From NCBI GenBank assembly GCA_004794655.1, contig SMMW01000003.1, positions 1,550,001 through 1,614,000 of the forward strand: DNA of 64,000 bases, in the 5' to 3' direction. Each line of letters begins with the position of its first letter. Positions within the stretch are counted from its first letter, which is position 1. Origin of the DNA: Marisa cornuarietis (lineage: Eukaryota; Mollusca; Gastropoda; Architaenioglossa; Ampullariidae). Positions 1 through 12,500 of the stretch are shown piece after piece. The position numbers were made by a program, and so were the translations under genes. Under the pieces are notes generated by a model. The model worked only from the letters and a program-made list of their open reading frames with translations. It was not told the DNA's origin and searched no databases.

Positions 1-3000
1 CGATTGTCTTGAGCCTATACAAGAGGGACGACATGGAAACATTGGAATAATCTGTACTTATCTACACTGCCAAGTCTTGCCGACATTGTTCAGTCCAGTG
101 CGCAGCCACCCGTATATCTGTAACGTCCTGTGGGAAGCATGAGGTCCCTCCGCCAGCATCTGTGTATTTATTCTGTATTCTTTCAAGGAATATTTTATGG
201 CAGTATGACAAAACGTGTTGTCGTATACTGTTCAACCCTGTTCTACAATCACCTTTGACCCATGACATCTCCAGGCCACAAGACAGTTCACGGCCGCCCC
301 ATTAGCCTGCTTTTACATGGGCCTCTATTTTTGGGCCGCGTGGATTGCTTGGGCCACAATTTTACGCCGTTGCTCGGGCCCATCTCTTGGGTGGGTTGCT
401 TGGGTCTGTATTTTAGGTTGTGAGGGTAAATTGAGCCCGTGTTTTGGGCCGTGTGGGCGCCTCAGCTGCGTCATTCCGGCATCCTGCCCATGGTGTGGAA
501 GTGTGGGCCGCTGGCACTGAAGCAGAGAAAAGATCTTCACTCTCGGCTGGTCCTGTCGGATTAGACTGCAAGTGTCTCAGCGGCTTGAAAAATCTATCTT
601 GACAGGTTTCAACTCGCGTTTCTGTCACGGGGAGGGACGTAGGGAGAAAGGAGGGGGGAGTGGGAGGAAGAGAGAGAGAGAAACAGGGGTAACTTTTGGC
701 GCTAGCACGTAGTAGGGGGGGGGAGGATGGAAGGCACCCCTCCGACCCTGCACGAGCTAATGCAGATCCAATCGGAAGAGTTAAAAAGTGGCACAAACAT
801 GGAGGGAAAGGCAACGAGCTTTGCCCGGTATCTTAAATCTCACTTTATTCCGCCCTGCTGTCCGCTTTGATTAATTTGTCATGACATTCTGTGTGAACGA
901 ATTTTTAAAATGCTCAAGCAGTGTCAGCTTTTTTTCTTCCTCTTCGTCTTTTCCGAGTTGCATTTTACTTGCCTCAGCTTTCAGGAGAGAGCATTTCACT
1001 CGACAGAGAAAGAGAGAGAGAAACTCAAAGAGGGTGGGCGATGGCTAATGAGGGGACAGGTCAGGCCATGTCGTACGTGTCAAACCAAGGCAAGACAAGA
1101 AGGACAAGACCGACAAAAGCATCGCCCAGACCTTGGGGGGGTCTGTTTGGTCTTGAAGCCTGGACACCGGCTTATCTCGCACGTGCCTGAGACCACGTGA
1201 CAGTCACATGGCTAGGTCTCGCAAGCATGGTGTCATCGTCGATTGATAGTTAATGTGTTTCTCATTTCGTATTGATTATTTTCAATTAGTGAAGTAAAAC
1301 TATCACTCGCTCTCCTAACAGGTCTGCGGCTACATGTTGTCATGGCGCGGCTACTCACCTGGACACAAGATCCAGCTTTGGAGCAGCGATGCTGTGAGTT
1401 GGCGGATCCTGGTAAGATGAGGGAGAGACAGAACATAAACTACAACAGCTCATTTGACTAAATCCCGGAAAAGTAAAAAAAAAATGGATATTTAAAAAAG
1501 ATGAAAAATTGGAGCCAAAGCCCTTCTTTTTAAAACAAAAACAAAAAAGTCAACTTGAGGGCGAGTTGAACTCTGTTTTACTTACGTAGGCAAGGGTTCA
1601 TAGGAAGGTAGGCAAACTTTAAAAAAAATCACGATTCCGAAGTTTCTTGTAATTAGGCGAGGTCACGGAAGGTGTTTTATAGACTTGGGTGCGTCTCTGT
1701 CAGAAATTTTCTTAAAAGGCGTAATTTTCTTCAAGAGGATATTTACGACTTTGGGGGAATAGCTGACAAAACTGTCCACTGCAAGAGTCAGTAGGTAGGG
1801 AGGGGTGTTTCTCGGTGACTGTGGGGAGGGAGGAGAAGGAGTTGGAGAAGTAAAGAGTGCTTTTGCTAGATTAATGCAGTAGTCGTCGACTTCGTGTCGT
1901 TGGCACTTGTTGTGTGTCACCAGCCTTGGTAATGAATGTCGTCGCTGTTGCCGTGTCTTGTCCACCGTTCATTAGCTTGGAATGTACTGGTGTGGCTCGC
2001 TGCTAGTCACACTTTCTGTGCCTCCTTCTCAACTTCTCTCAGGTAGGTGTGGTAATGAAAGCCATTGCAGAACTCAGAAATATCTCTTTAACGAAAGGTT
2101 CTTTCCTATAAATAATGTATCGACGAACTTGCACGCTTTTAACGGATGGGAGAAAACGAAGGAGGGGGAGGGAAGAGCCGTTTTGTTGCTTTCAAAGCCG
2201 TTAAACACATTCGTCTGGGACTTTCCCAACGTTAATGTTTGAGGACGTTCGAATGGCAGGAGAAAGTAGACCAAGCGTAGGAAAATATTTCGACCATTTG
2301 GAGTCTCGGCTAAGCCTCGGCAAGAAGAGGCGACGTGTCTTCATCACATTTGCTGGCAACAGGGGAAACCTCCAGCCGCTAGGTGGCGCACCTCGAGTAA
2401 GTACTTGTGAGCTTCAGGACGTCCATTGTCTGGCCGCGCGTCGTTGACACACTAACTGAATTATATACTTAGGTCTAGTAGTTGAACTTTTATACAAGGT
2501 GAGAGGAAGACAACTACTTTCAAAAATGTATGTGTTGCTGATGTGTGTGTGTGTGTCTGCGCGCGCGCAACATATTCGCAGGCTGTAAAAAAACCAAGAA
2601 AAGTAAAGTGAGCCCTAACACCCTGTCCTCTCCCGCACGCGCTCAGCCCACGTGATGATGAAATTAAGATCCGATAAGCATTTCTTGATGGTTGAAGAAT
2701 TTGTACAACACACCTCATACACGTCCCTCGTTAGCCACTTGCTCAGGGAGGCGAATACTTTGTCGGCCATAAGTGTCGAAATGACAACTGTGTTTGACGC
2801 TGGCACTGACAATCATTGGTGTCTACTGACAGCTGTGTGTGACTCTGACACTGACGCTCATCAGAGTTGACTCTGGGCCTCCGCTCCCACACGCGGTGAC
2901 AAATGTCTAACCCGCGGTTACCAGTGCAGCCAGTCTAGAGGCCCGAGAGTAGTGCTCACTGTCAGACTGCGCCCTCACTTCCTCAGCACTAAGAGGGGAG

Positions 3001-3088
3001 ATCACCAGGGAGACTTGCCAGGCTGTCTTGGCAACAAGTCAGAGTTTGTGTCTCAACATACAGACTGTCATGACTGCCACAGGCCTTT
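1..3088. other. Non-coding region, no gene recognised
   Basis: Only short open frames are present, none with a known domain. Local features are a GGGCC/TTGGGC-rich stretch at 300-450 and short GT/GC runs at 2,543-2,570. Near 2,780-2,870 there is a loose repeat of TGACAACTGTG/TGACACTGAC. Nothing supports a gene. Confidence 0.6.
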
Positions 3089-3262
3089 GTGTTAGTCTCA
3101 GCGTCACCATTGGTGACATCTTGTCATCTCTGTTAGTCTCAGCGTCACCATTGGTGACATCTTGTCATCTCTGTGTTAGTCCCAGCGTCACCATTGGTGA
3201 CATCTTGTCATCTCTGTGTTAGTCTCAGCGTCACCATTGGTGACATCTTGTCATCTCTGTGT
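3089..3262 (+). repeat. Tandem repeat, about 43-bp unit, 4 copies, each with an inverted repeat
   Basis: GTTAGTCTCAGCGTCACC followed by ATTGGTGACATC and TTGTCATCTCTGT recurs four times almost unchanged. Every unit contains GTCACC-ATT-GGTGAC, a 6-bp stem with a 3-base loop. Confidence 0.95.
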
Positions 3263-3519
3263 AATTTTCTTTGATCAGTTTTTTAGTTTATTTGTATCCG
3301 TTACACTGTGACACCATTGTGATATTTTGATGTCGCATTCTCTAGTGTAACTTGACAAAGTGGGTGTTGAACCCATAGCTGTCACACTTCTGTCACACCA
3401 TACCATGTAAATGGACATCTCTCTACTTTAAGCAACTCTACTCCAGTGTAAACTGAGTCTTGCAGGTCCAGTCTTAACGAACACATGCGCTACAATATCC
3501 AACATTCGCATCTCACTTT

Positions 3520-3825
3520 TTACATTTGCTCCAACACTTTTCCATGTAATTCAACACCTGTATCACACTTTTCCCCTGTAATTCAACACCTGTGTCACAC
3601 TTTTCCCCTGTAATTCAACACCTGTGTCACACTTTTCCCCTTTAATTCAACACCTGTGTCACACTTTTCCCCTGTAATTCAACACCTGTGTCACACTTTT
3701 CCCCTGTAATTCAACACCTGTGTCACACTTTTTTCATGTAAGCCAATACCTGTATCAGATTTTTTTCGTGTTAATCAGCACATGCCTCACGTTTCCCTCG
3801 TGCTCCAACATCTGTATCACTTTCC
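3520..3825 (+). repeat. Tandem repeat, 32-bp unit, about 6 good copies with decayed ends
   Basis: The unit runs AATTCAACACCTGTGTCACA then CTTTTCCCCTGT. The central copies are nearly identical; copies at both edges (ACATTTGCTCC..., TTAATCAGCACATGCC...) are diverged, as expected when an array grows from its middle. Confidence 0.93.
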
Positions 3826-4802
3826 GGACCTACACTGACATAAGTGTCAAAACACGCCGCCATGAATAATGTTTTACAATATAATATATTATGATAGGGA
3901 TATAGTATATGCGTGTGTGATATGCAGTTTATATATATATAAGATATGTGTGTGTACGATATGCTACAGTATGGACAGAGGTGTTATATGATGAGATTTA
4001 TGTATTTCATCATGTTTCCATTCGGTTCTTTGTGGCCATCATATCCTTTGTAAGAAAACATGTTCGTATGTGTTTGAAAGTTTAGGTCATCGGCGAATCA
4101 TCTCTCCTTTTCCTCTTGTCTCTCTCTGTCTCTCCTTAGTCCCAAGCCTCCACTGCACGCTGTGTCGCTCGCAGCCTGGCACGTGTGTGTTGAGCTTGTC
4201 TTGCTGGGGAGTGGAGGGGGTGGGGGTGAGATTACTGGCTACAACCTTGTTTTTATGGCTAATGACATCCGTGTAATGCTTTTAGCGCGGAGGTGAAGGT
4301 AGGTCAGGTTGCCTTGTCAAGGACCTGCAACCTCCAGCTTCCGACACCGAGTGTCGACCGCCGCACAATATGGCCGCCACACCACCTCGCGACTCCGGCG
4401 CCCGTCAGGTCGCACGCTTCGTGAACCTGGATGACCACCAACTTGGATGACCACCAGCACTGTGTGAGAGACATTCACCGAATAACATCCCGTTCTAGCT
4501 CCTCAACTTGCCCAAAGCAACACCTCACAGTGTTACGGACCTTCCGTGTATTCGTAGACAAACAATTGTACATTCTTCTTCCTTGTACTTTTGTTTCTTT
4601 TTTGTCCAGTTAGATGTGTCTAGGTCTGAAATTTTACACATACGCTGATACATTTTCTGTATCTTCGTGCCAGACTCTGACTTCTGATTGAAGGAACCAA
4701 TCAAACGGCAGCTGTGACAAAATAAGTGATGACCTAACATGAGAGAATTTCTAACTCACCAAAACTCACCTGTCGTCTGCTTCTGCATTGGTTCGCATGC
4801 AG
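3826..4802. other. Non-coding region, no gene recognised
   Basis: The start is AT-rich, with TA dinucleotide runs near 3,880-3,950, followed by mixed sequence. A two-copy CTGGATGACCACCA/TTGGATGACCACCA lies at 4,428-4,457. No supported gene. Confidence 0.6.
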
Positions 4803-4954
4803 CTATAATAATAATGAGCATTTTTATACCGTTTTTCGAAAAATAATTTGCTCAGAGCGCTTCACAAATAAGAAAATCACAAACAGGCCAGTTCTAAATC
4901 ATCCTACACTCTAACATCCATACTCATACAACTCGTGCTTAAAAATAATAAACC

Positions 4955-6290
4955 AGACACACCAACAGACTAAACATAGACATGCACGTGTTCATACAAT
5001 AGACACACCCACAGAGTAAATACAGACATGCGCGTGTTCATACAATAGACACACCCACAGAGTAAATACAGACATACACCTGACACACCAACAGAGTAAA
5101 TACAGACATACACGTGTTCATACAATAGACACACCCACAGAGTGAATATAGACATACACGTGTTCATACAATAGACACCCCGACAGTAAATACAGACATA
5201 CATCTGACACAACCACAGAGTAAATACAGACATACACGTGTTCATACAATAGACACACCGACAGTAAATACAGACATACATCTGACACACCCACAGAGTA
5301 AATACAGACATACACGTGTTCATACAATAGACACACCCACAGAGTGAATATAGACATACGCGTGTTCATACAATAGACACACCGACAGTAAATACAGACA
5401 TACATCTGACACACCCACAGAGTAAATACAGACATACACGTGTTCATACAATAGACACACCGACAGTAAATACAGACATACATCTGACACACCCACAGAG
5501 TAAATACAGACATACACGTGTTCATACAATAGACACACCCACAGAGTGAATATAGACATACACGTGTTCATACAATAGACACACCGACAGTAAATACAGA
5601 CATACATCTGACACACCCACAGAGTAAATACAGACATACACGTGTTCATACAATAGACACACCGACAGTAAATACAGACATACATCTGACACACCCACAG
5701 AGTAAATACAGACATACACGTGTTCATACAATAGACACACCGACAGTAAATACAGACATACATCTGACACACCCACAGAGTAAATACAGACATACACGTG
5801 TTCATACAATAGACACACCCACAGAGTAAATACAGACATACACGTGTTCATACAATAGACACACCGACAGTAAATACAGACATACATCTGACACACCCAC
5901 AGAGTAAATACAGACATACACGTGTTCATACAATAGACACACCCACAGAGTGAATATAGACATACACGTGTTCATACAATAGACACACCGACAGTAAATA
6001 CAGACATACATCTGACACAACCACAGAGTAAATACAGACATACACGTGTTCATACAATAGACACACCGACAGTAAATACAGACATACATCTGACACACCC
6101 ACAGAGTAAATACAGACATACACGTGTTCATACAATAGACACACCCACAGAGTGAATATAGACATACACGTGTTCATACAATAGACACACCGACAGTAAA
6201 TACAGACATACATCTGACACACCCACAGAGTAAATACAGACATACACGTGTTCACACAAGAGACACAACCACAGAGTAAATACAGACATT
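4955..6290 (-). repeat. Composite minisatellite of 46-bp and 78-bp units (higher-order 124/202/280 bp)
   Basis: Two related modules alternate: a 46-bp module (CCCACAGAGTGAATATAGAC then ATACACGTGTTCATACAATAG) and a 78-bp module carrying an extra CGACAGTAAATACAGACATACATCTGA block. They combine as 46+78, 46+78+78 and 46+78x3, giving spacings of 124, 202 and 280 bp. The minus strand is open over long stretches and repeats peptides such as YEHVYVCIYSVGVS in more than one frame; this is a by-product of the repeat. Most units carry CACGTG (a few carry CGCGTG). Confidence 0.95.
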
Positions 6291-6545
6291 TTACACCTGC
6301 GCACGGTCAGTACATGGAAGGGTGGTGTCAATGATTTTGAAAAGGGTAGTCTTAGTCTTATGTTTGGACTTGAAGGTGGTCAAAGAATCAGCCTCACAAA
6401 GCCTGGCGGGTAATTTATTGCAAGCTGACGGGGCATGATGGGAAACAGAATCTGTACATACGTCTGTCTTAGAGGGACTCGAGGAAGCTGGTGGCAGAAG
6501 ATGAACGGAGCTTTTCCAAATTCTCAATAGCTGCAACTTCGCCAA
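6291..6545 (-). pseudogene. LINE ORF2 C-terminal fragment
   Basis: This is an open stretch of 84 codons. HHAPSACNKLPARL followed by EADSLTTFKSK and TTLFKI corresponds to the xxAPxxWNxLPxxLRxAxSLxxFKxxLKTxLF block that ends L2/CR1-type reverse-transcriptase proteins. The usual Trp is replaced by Cys (ACNKLP). No catalytic RT motifs remain, so it is an inactive fragment. Confidence 0.75.
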
Positions 6546-6546
6546 T

Positions 6547-7228
6547 CTGTTTCCTTTTTTAAAAGTTTTAAAATATGATTTTCAAATTACATCTTGCATG
6601 CTCAGGTCATGGCCTTGACATGCACTCCGCAAACGACATTTTTCTCACGTGAGGTCAACCCCAGTGTAACCTGCTCCACTTTGCAAGGTTCGAGAACAAG
6701 AGAAGGTTGGGATGTGGACGAGCTGCATGTGTAGCTGCGGTCAGGGATGCTTCAAAGTGTTAACAAAACTAAGTTTCCTGAGAACATTGCTTCATCTTTT
6801 ATTTTATGTTGGCTGATGTAGCGTCCTTGACTTCATCCGAGCCGACCAATCAGATTGCGGACAAAGGTCTCCAACACGCGTACCCTAGTCTCACGCATCT
6901 GACTACAAACGTGACGTCACTGTGAGCTTGGAGCTGTGAGTGGTTCAGGCTCGTGTTGCGCGTGGCGCCAGTTCCACCCGTAGTTTTACTGATACCCGTG
7001 ATTTCCATATTTTGTGGGAGTTACGAGCCTTCGGGATGACTGGCTATTGTAATAGTCTCTGACTTATGTTATCTACCCTGGGGTTTGTCTGTCATGGGAC
7101 TGGCAAGTTGCTTGGTTTAACAATAAACTGATGATGTGCGACCGTATGTAGGAGACGATTTTGATGTGTATCTCTCAGCTGGTGTCATACAAGGCTGACC
7201 TCTGTCCCTGCTTCTCTTCTGGAGAAAG
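6547..7228. other. Non-coding region with a CCAAT box and full CRE
   Basis: GACCAATCAG at about 6,845 and TGACGTCA at 6,912-6,919 lie 65 bp apart, a promoter-like pairing. No following ORF or splice structure supports a gene. Confidence 0.4.
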
Positions 7229-7380
7229 TCATGCGAGAATATTGTGTTCATGTTACAATCAGGAGAATATTGTGTTCATGTTACAATCAGGAGAATATTG
7301 TGTTCATGTTACAATCAGGAGAATATTGTGTTCATGTTACAATCAGGAGAATATTGTGACTGCCATGTTACAGTCGTGAC
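7229..7380 (+). repeat. Tandem repeat, 28-bp unit, about 5 copies
   Basis: GAGAATATTGTGTTCATGTT followed by ACAATCAG recurs, with a diverged last copy (GACTGCCATGTTACAGTC). Confidence 0.93.
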
Positions 7381-8646
7381 TACGAGGATGTCCACCTGCT
7401 TATTCTGGGACTGACAAAACAGTATGTTTTACTATTCATTATTTTATTTCACATCTTATTGTTATTTATAGATTAGTCTGAACGTGACACACTTTACGAA
7501 AAAAAAGTTAATTCGGTTATTTACAAAATAACCAAGGCCTTAATGTATATTTGGTTATTTACGAAATAGCAATGCTGTAAACTGTTATTTCACTCTCGTC
7601 AAGCACCAGCCAGGCTCTGCCACTGTTGTGGGCCGTTTGGTTAGAAATGCGCTAAGAGTTTGTCGTTGAAGGCTTTTCCTGATGTAGGTGGTTGCTATCA
7701 GCGGACAAGTGCACAGATTGTGGAAACAGTCTGTCCTGAATATCTTGCTCAGAGAGGAGCCATCTAGTTTCAAAATCTGCTAAAACTGAGGCAAGTGCGA
7801 GCGTGAGCCCGGTTACAAGTATTTAACAGTAAAAAAATATCGGCTTAATAGCCTCTTTTGGTGCATGTTAATGTGCAACTTATCAAAGTAAATAAAAACA
7901 TAAAATAAAAATCAAGAACACGGAACGCATATCAAGAGTGCAAAGCATCCTACACTTACAAACATCAAGAAGTTAAGAGGCAAAAGAGGAACAAAACTGT
8001 GCAATAGCCTCGTCTGTTACTCTTGTTCAGTCCTCGTTGATATTTGTTATAGAGAAAGTAACATAAACATTTTTTGCATTTAGCTGTAATATATTATTTT
8101 TACCAGAAAATTTGTTCCTATCTGTCAAAATCGAACTACATCTCTTTATTAGAAATTTTAATCTGCGTTTATTTTTACCTTAAAGTTGGTCAGGGTGTTG
8201 AAGACTGGCAGGTATTTATTCTGGACACAAGAAAGTCCCTTCTAAATATTCCATGTTCTTATACTCTTTCTTTGGGGGGAACTGGTCACCAATCTTTTTA
8301 TTTCGTTAGTGTGACATTTATAAGATATATATATATACCACTGTATCCCGATAAAAAAACGGGTTTACAATTATTTTGGATTGATTTGGAACATATTTCA
8401 TCTTTCTCTTTGTTATCTCTTCTTCATCATTTTGATTAATGGATGTATCGTGTTATGGAACGGAGTAACCAACTTTTAAAGGTTTTGAGTCAAGCTTCCT
8501 TGTCGGTTTTTATTAGCTCTGGTGGAATTGATAAATCGCCAGATCGTCTTGATAAATTTCAGCAATAATTTGCTTAGTTTGTAATTTTTATTTCACAGCT
8601 GCTGGGTGACCAGCACTTATCCACCGAGAATGTAGAGAATATTTGC
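7381..8646. other. AT-rich non-coding region
   Basis: Holds a 121-codon open frame at 8,074-8,439 (+) rich in Tyr, Phe, Ile and Leu with no recognised domain, most simply explained by AT-rich composition. A GTTATTTACAAAATA/GTTATTTACGAAATA near-duplication lies at 7,517-7,570. Confidence 0.5.
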
Positions 8647-8720
8647 CAAATTATAGGATAAACGGTGACAAATTATAGGATAACTACGACACAAATTATA
8701 GGATAACTGATACAAATTGT
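8647..8720 (+). repeat. Short tandem repeat, about 22-bp unit, 3 to 4 copies
   Basis: CAAATTATAGGATAAC recurs with short variable spacers (GGTGA, TACGACA, TGATA). Confidence 0.85.
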
Positions 8721-10699
8721 AAAAAGGACAAGAAAAACACAGGCATTTTTATCAAAATGGCATTGACTGACAAAAACCAGTAGAAATGCCTGGATCACAA
8801 TTGTCCTAGTCTCAGTAATTCATTCCACACAATCGTAGTGATGTTGCGAGCTGTTGATTGCTAACCCTCAGGAATGCGAAGTGAACCAACTTCAGTCATC
8901 TGACTACTCGCTCCAGACAGAAAGATTAACAGTCTGTACATAGACATTTCACAGAGTAAAGATCTCTGAAAGTGATAACCAATGTTGATGCCAACGAGGC
9001 ATCACACTTCTCTGAAACTAGAGGTGCCGGTCGTCTGCTGTAGATGGGATCAGTGATTAGCAGGTTCTACCCAAACTCTGCAGGTAACACGTTTTCTGTC
9101 GAGTTCTAGATACCTGTCCTAAAATGCAGATGTTTGGTTCCCAGCTCTTCAAGCATTTTCTTGGTGTGATTTGACACTGAGCAGCTGTCTATGGTTTTTT
9201 TTTCGTTTTGATTTTTTAATTTTTTTTTTTAAGAGACTGGTGCTGCACAAGCTTATTTGAATGTGTTTTCTCCTGTTGTAGCCACCAGAGTTCACTTCTC
9301 ATTTTGCTTAGTTGCCTCCCGCATGTAGATGGTCATCATTGTTGTCTTTCACACATTTGAGATGAGACTGAAGGTCTGGTGGAGAGGCGGTGGGAGGTCC
9401 GAGTCAGTGCCACTCACACCAAAACAGCAGCAGTCACGTGGGTGGAATAAAATCCGTGTTCACATGTATGTCAAAACGGTTTCTCTGAAAAAAAAAAGCC
9501 GAAGAAATAAGAAATGGGGCAGCTCCAGACCGTTGTGTCCCGTTATTTCGCGAGACTTTGCGGAGGGGAGATTAATGTTTGCCATGTAAGTGGACTTAGA
9601 CAGACGTGTCCCACCTCTAGACCACTGGGTCACAGCTTGCAAAACGGGTCTTGTGGGGCGTGCGGCAGGGAAAGGTAAATCATCTGATACTTTCCTCCAT
9701 CATCTTCCATAATATGACCCCATCAGTCCGGCGATGTTGGCGCTGCAGGTGGCGTGAGCACCACTCGGAGGGTGGGAGGAGGCGCCTGAAAGTGGGGAGG
9801 GGGAGAACAATGTCGTTGATGCATCGCCAGCTGCTGAGGTATAACAGAGTGGTGGAGCTGCAGTAACCTCTTTGTCCCTTTGGTTGTCACGCCTGTTGGT
9901 GTGGGCATTGTCGTGGTCGTCGCCGAGTGAAGACAACACTAATGAAGAGAAGTTCTCTACGGCTGGCATCTGTTCACCCACATCCCGTACCTCCCCCACC
10001 CCATCTCCCGGCATCTACCTCCTCACCCCCCTCCCGTCCCCACTCGCTCCTCCTCCTCCGTTCTAGGCGGGTGGTTTAGTTTTCAAGGAGTACGGCGACC
10101 TCTCGTGAGGTCATGCTAGACTTCACATCCCCCCCCCGCCCCTCCCTCCCTCCTCATGCTTGCTGCTCTGTTTCCCCCAACCCCCGACCCCCGACCCCTT
10201 GGCGATGGCGCACTGGGTGAGTCGCGCCCACCTGGCGCTGCTGACGTCGGGTGATTGATGGCCGGATCTCACGTCCTCACGGCGCCACCACCGGATCATC
10301 CGTCAGCGTCTGTCACTAGGTCGTAGCCCGTCGCGCATGTGCGTGGAGATGTGGTTCACTACACCCCTCGTCAAGCCTCGTCGAGTGTGCCTGCACTCTC
10401 AGTACATCTTGCTCTAACTCGGGGTTTTTACAAGTGGGATTTTTTAAATATACATTTAAAAAAAAATCTGTTGTGGCCTCGTGAATCCGGCCGCTGTCAT
10501 ACAGATGTCAGAATCCTGGCCACCTGTTGACAGGTACTGCTGCTCTCTCAGTCGTCAAGGTTAGGAGAACCTTCCTTTTTTCGTTTATTTAATTAGTTAA
10601 CCCGAGTACGTTTACGTAGCTTGAATCCTGATGCAGGGGCAGATAACCTCAAGCTTTGTTGTTGCCGTGGTTGGCCTAGCTTCAGTCCCCCTGTCTTAG
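8721..10699. other. Non-coding region, no gene recognised
   Basis: Mixed unique sequence with T-runs near 9,195-9,230 and C-rich DNA at 9,980-10,200. Short open frames on both strands carry no known domain. Confidence 0.55.
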
Positions 10700-10768
10700 A
10701 GAGAGAGAGAACGGGGCTGGTCCCCCCCCCCGTCCTCCTCACCAACTCCAGCCCCGTTGTCTCTCTCT
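10700..10768. repeat. Inverted repeat, 21-bp arms, 27-base loop
   Basis: The left arm AGAGAGAGAGAACGGGGCTGG (10,700-10,720) pairs with CCAGCCCCGTTGTCTCTCTCT (10,748-10,768) with a single mismatch. The loop is C-rich. The RNA or single strand would fold into a stable hairpin. Confidence 0.85.
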
Positions 10769-11518
10769 CTCTGGGTCAGGGTCAGGGCTAAGCAGACAGG
10801 TCAAGCGTGATATCTTTGCTTTGTAAGCGTTAATGGCGTTGACGGCGAGGGTTTGTCGGTGATGTAGTGTATAGTTGATGGCAGGATTATTTGTCCTTTT
10901 TCTCTCGACCTTACTTATGCTCTTTGTTCCTCGTTTTTCTTTTAGTCACGTTTGTCTTTACCGACGTATTATTACGCGAAAACAATTTTGTTTCAAATAC
11001 GGTGATGGCTTTATGAGAGTAAAGTGTGAGTGGTTCACCATGTGTTGCTGATGGCATGTGGAGGGCGAAGCTCACCCGTCTCCTTCCGTTGGCTAAAAGA
11101 TGAGATACCTGTTGTGTTGTCCAGATACTGACCCATGTTCTCCAGTCAGCAGAGTCATGGCCATGTTCTCGTTCCTGGACATTCGCTTGCGTGATGTCTT
11201 TGAATAAAGTCATCACCGATTTTCTCTTTGACATATATCATCCTCACCCCCGCCACCACCCTTTCAGATTGTTTAAAAGAGAATTTGGGGGTGAGCAATA
11301 GATCGGTACAATAGACATTTAAAAAAAAGTTTAGCAGACCGCGTGGCGTTTAATTAACCATCGAGCTACAGTGCGTGGCGATGTGTTGTGTGCACTACAC
11401 CCCTGGAGGAAGATATGGGAGGGAGACAGATGGCGCCACAAGGACCAAAGATGGCCGTGTGGCGGTCAAGTACTTGAAACTTCTTTCTATCCACAGCTGA
11501 CAGTACACATGTCAAAGA
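10769..11518. other. Non-coding region with a weak LINE-like open frame
   Basis: A minus-strand 107-codon frame (10,911-11,234) contains HDSADWRTWV, which loosely resembles the DRxxWRxLV block at the end of some LINE reverse transcriptases. The rest is not recognisable. Confidence 0.3.

Positions 11519-11564
<46 letters not shown>
11519..11564 (+). repeat. (GAT)n microsatellite, about 15 copies
   Basis: An uninterrupted GAT/ATG trinucleotide run. Confidence 0.97.
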
Positions 11565-12500
11565 GCCCTCGCTCCACAAAGTGCAGTACATTTGACTTTG
11601 TTTTCTCGATACATTAGGACTACTACCAAAGACTATAAGTAGTAGGACCGCCGACTCAGGAAATCTCGTAAGCCCGAGAACAGAGTTCGGTATCTTTGTT
11701 AAAGCATGGACTTTCCGAAATTGCTCAAGGTTGAAAAAAAAAAGACTGGTGATGTTTGCAGACGCCGGCTATGAAGAAGACTACAGAGGAATTTACTTTT
11801 TCAAATACACTTCTGACCAGAAAAGGTGAGTAGCATTTTATTTATAGATTTTATCAAGTCAATATTTCAATTTAATCGATGCGTGCGAACATAACCAGAC
11901 ATGCCAGAGAGGGGGTAGAATCTAACCACTAAAATGTACAAAATCCACCCCGTTATTGTCATTTGACGAGTTCACCATCGCTTGCTTTATTGGAAATAAA
12001 AGTCTTTCTCTCTCACCTCAATCAAACTAGGACTTGACTATGTATTTGTCGATACTTGACATGAGTGGTCTGGTAGGGGGACTGCTGCTTGATGATCAAG
12101 ATTAAAAGCAGACACGCGCTAAAATTTTAGGATAAGATAGTAAAGAATCAAACAGTTTTGTTTGTTCCTCCTTTCATGTGTCACTTTCCCTTTCCAACAC
12201 AAGGGTTGTCTATGGTCACAGTGTACACTCACATCATGGAATCTTTAGCTTACTCTTTGACATTTGTATTTGCTTTAATAAGAATGTGACAGGACATGAG
12301 TAGCTTATATCAGTGAAACTAGATAAAAGTCATGTATCTGTAGCACTGTTATAGAATAAAGGCTGTGAGATAATGTCAAGCTACCCCAACTGGCCCAAGT
12401 GCATGATCATCATTATTTCAGATGCACAATTCGGGTTCAGAATAGCCGCCATCTGCATTTAATGGGAAAAAGTCTGCTTTCTGTTTGTGGCTGTTATCTG

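Larger units (their letters stand above)
4803..6546 (-). mobile_element. L2/CR1-like LINE 3' end with a minisatellite inside it
   Basis: Read on the minus strand: 6,545-6,291 encodes the last part of a LINE reverse-transcriptase ORF, then comes a minisatellite (6,290-4,955). The final 70 bases (4,872-4,803) then read GAAGCGCTCTGAGC...TATAAAAATGCTCATTATTATTAT. The tail matches the 3' ends of L2/CR1-type elements in aquatic invertebrates, which carry an AAGCGCTxxGAGC block and an AAATGCxx(ATT)n terminus. The element is 5'-truncated. The order of ORF end, array and tail is seen; clade assignment is from family knowledge. Confidence 0.7.

Noticed and set aside
3089..3262. CRISPR-like look of regular repeats
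   Set aside because: Units are directly adjacent without unique spacers, and the DNA is eukaryotic.
4970..6255. Overlapping minus-strand open frames with MNTCMSVFTLWVC-type repeats
   Set aside because: They are translations of the composite minisatellite, repeating across different frames, with no start or splice evidence.
10911..11234. Minus-strand frame with HDSADWRTWV, possibly from a LINE
   Set aside because: Only one short block looks familiar; not enough to call an element.
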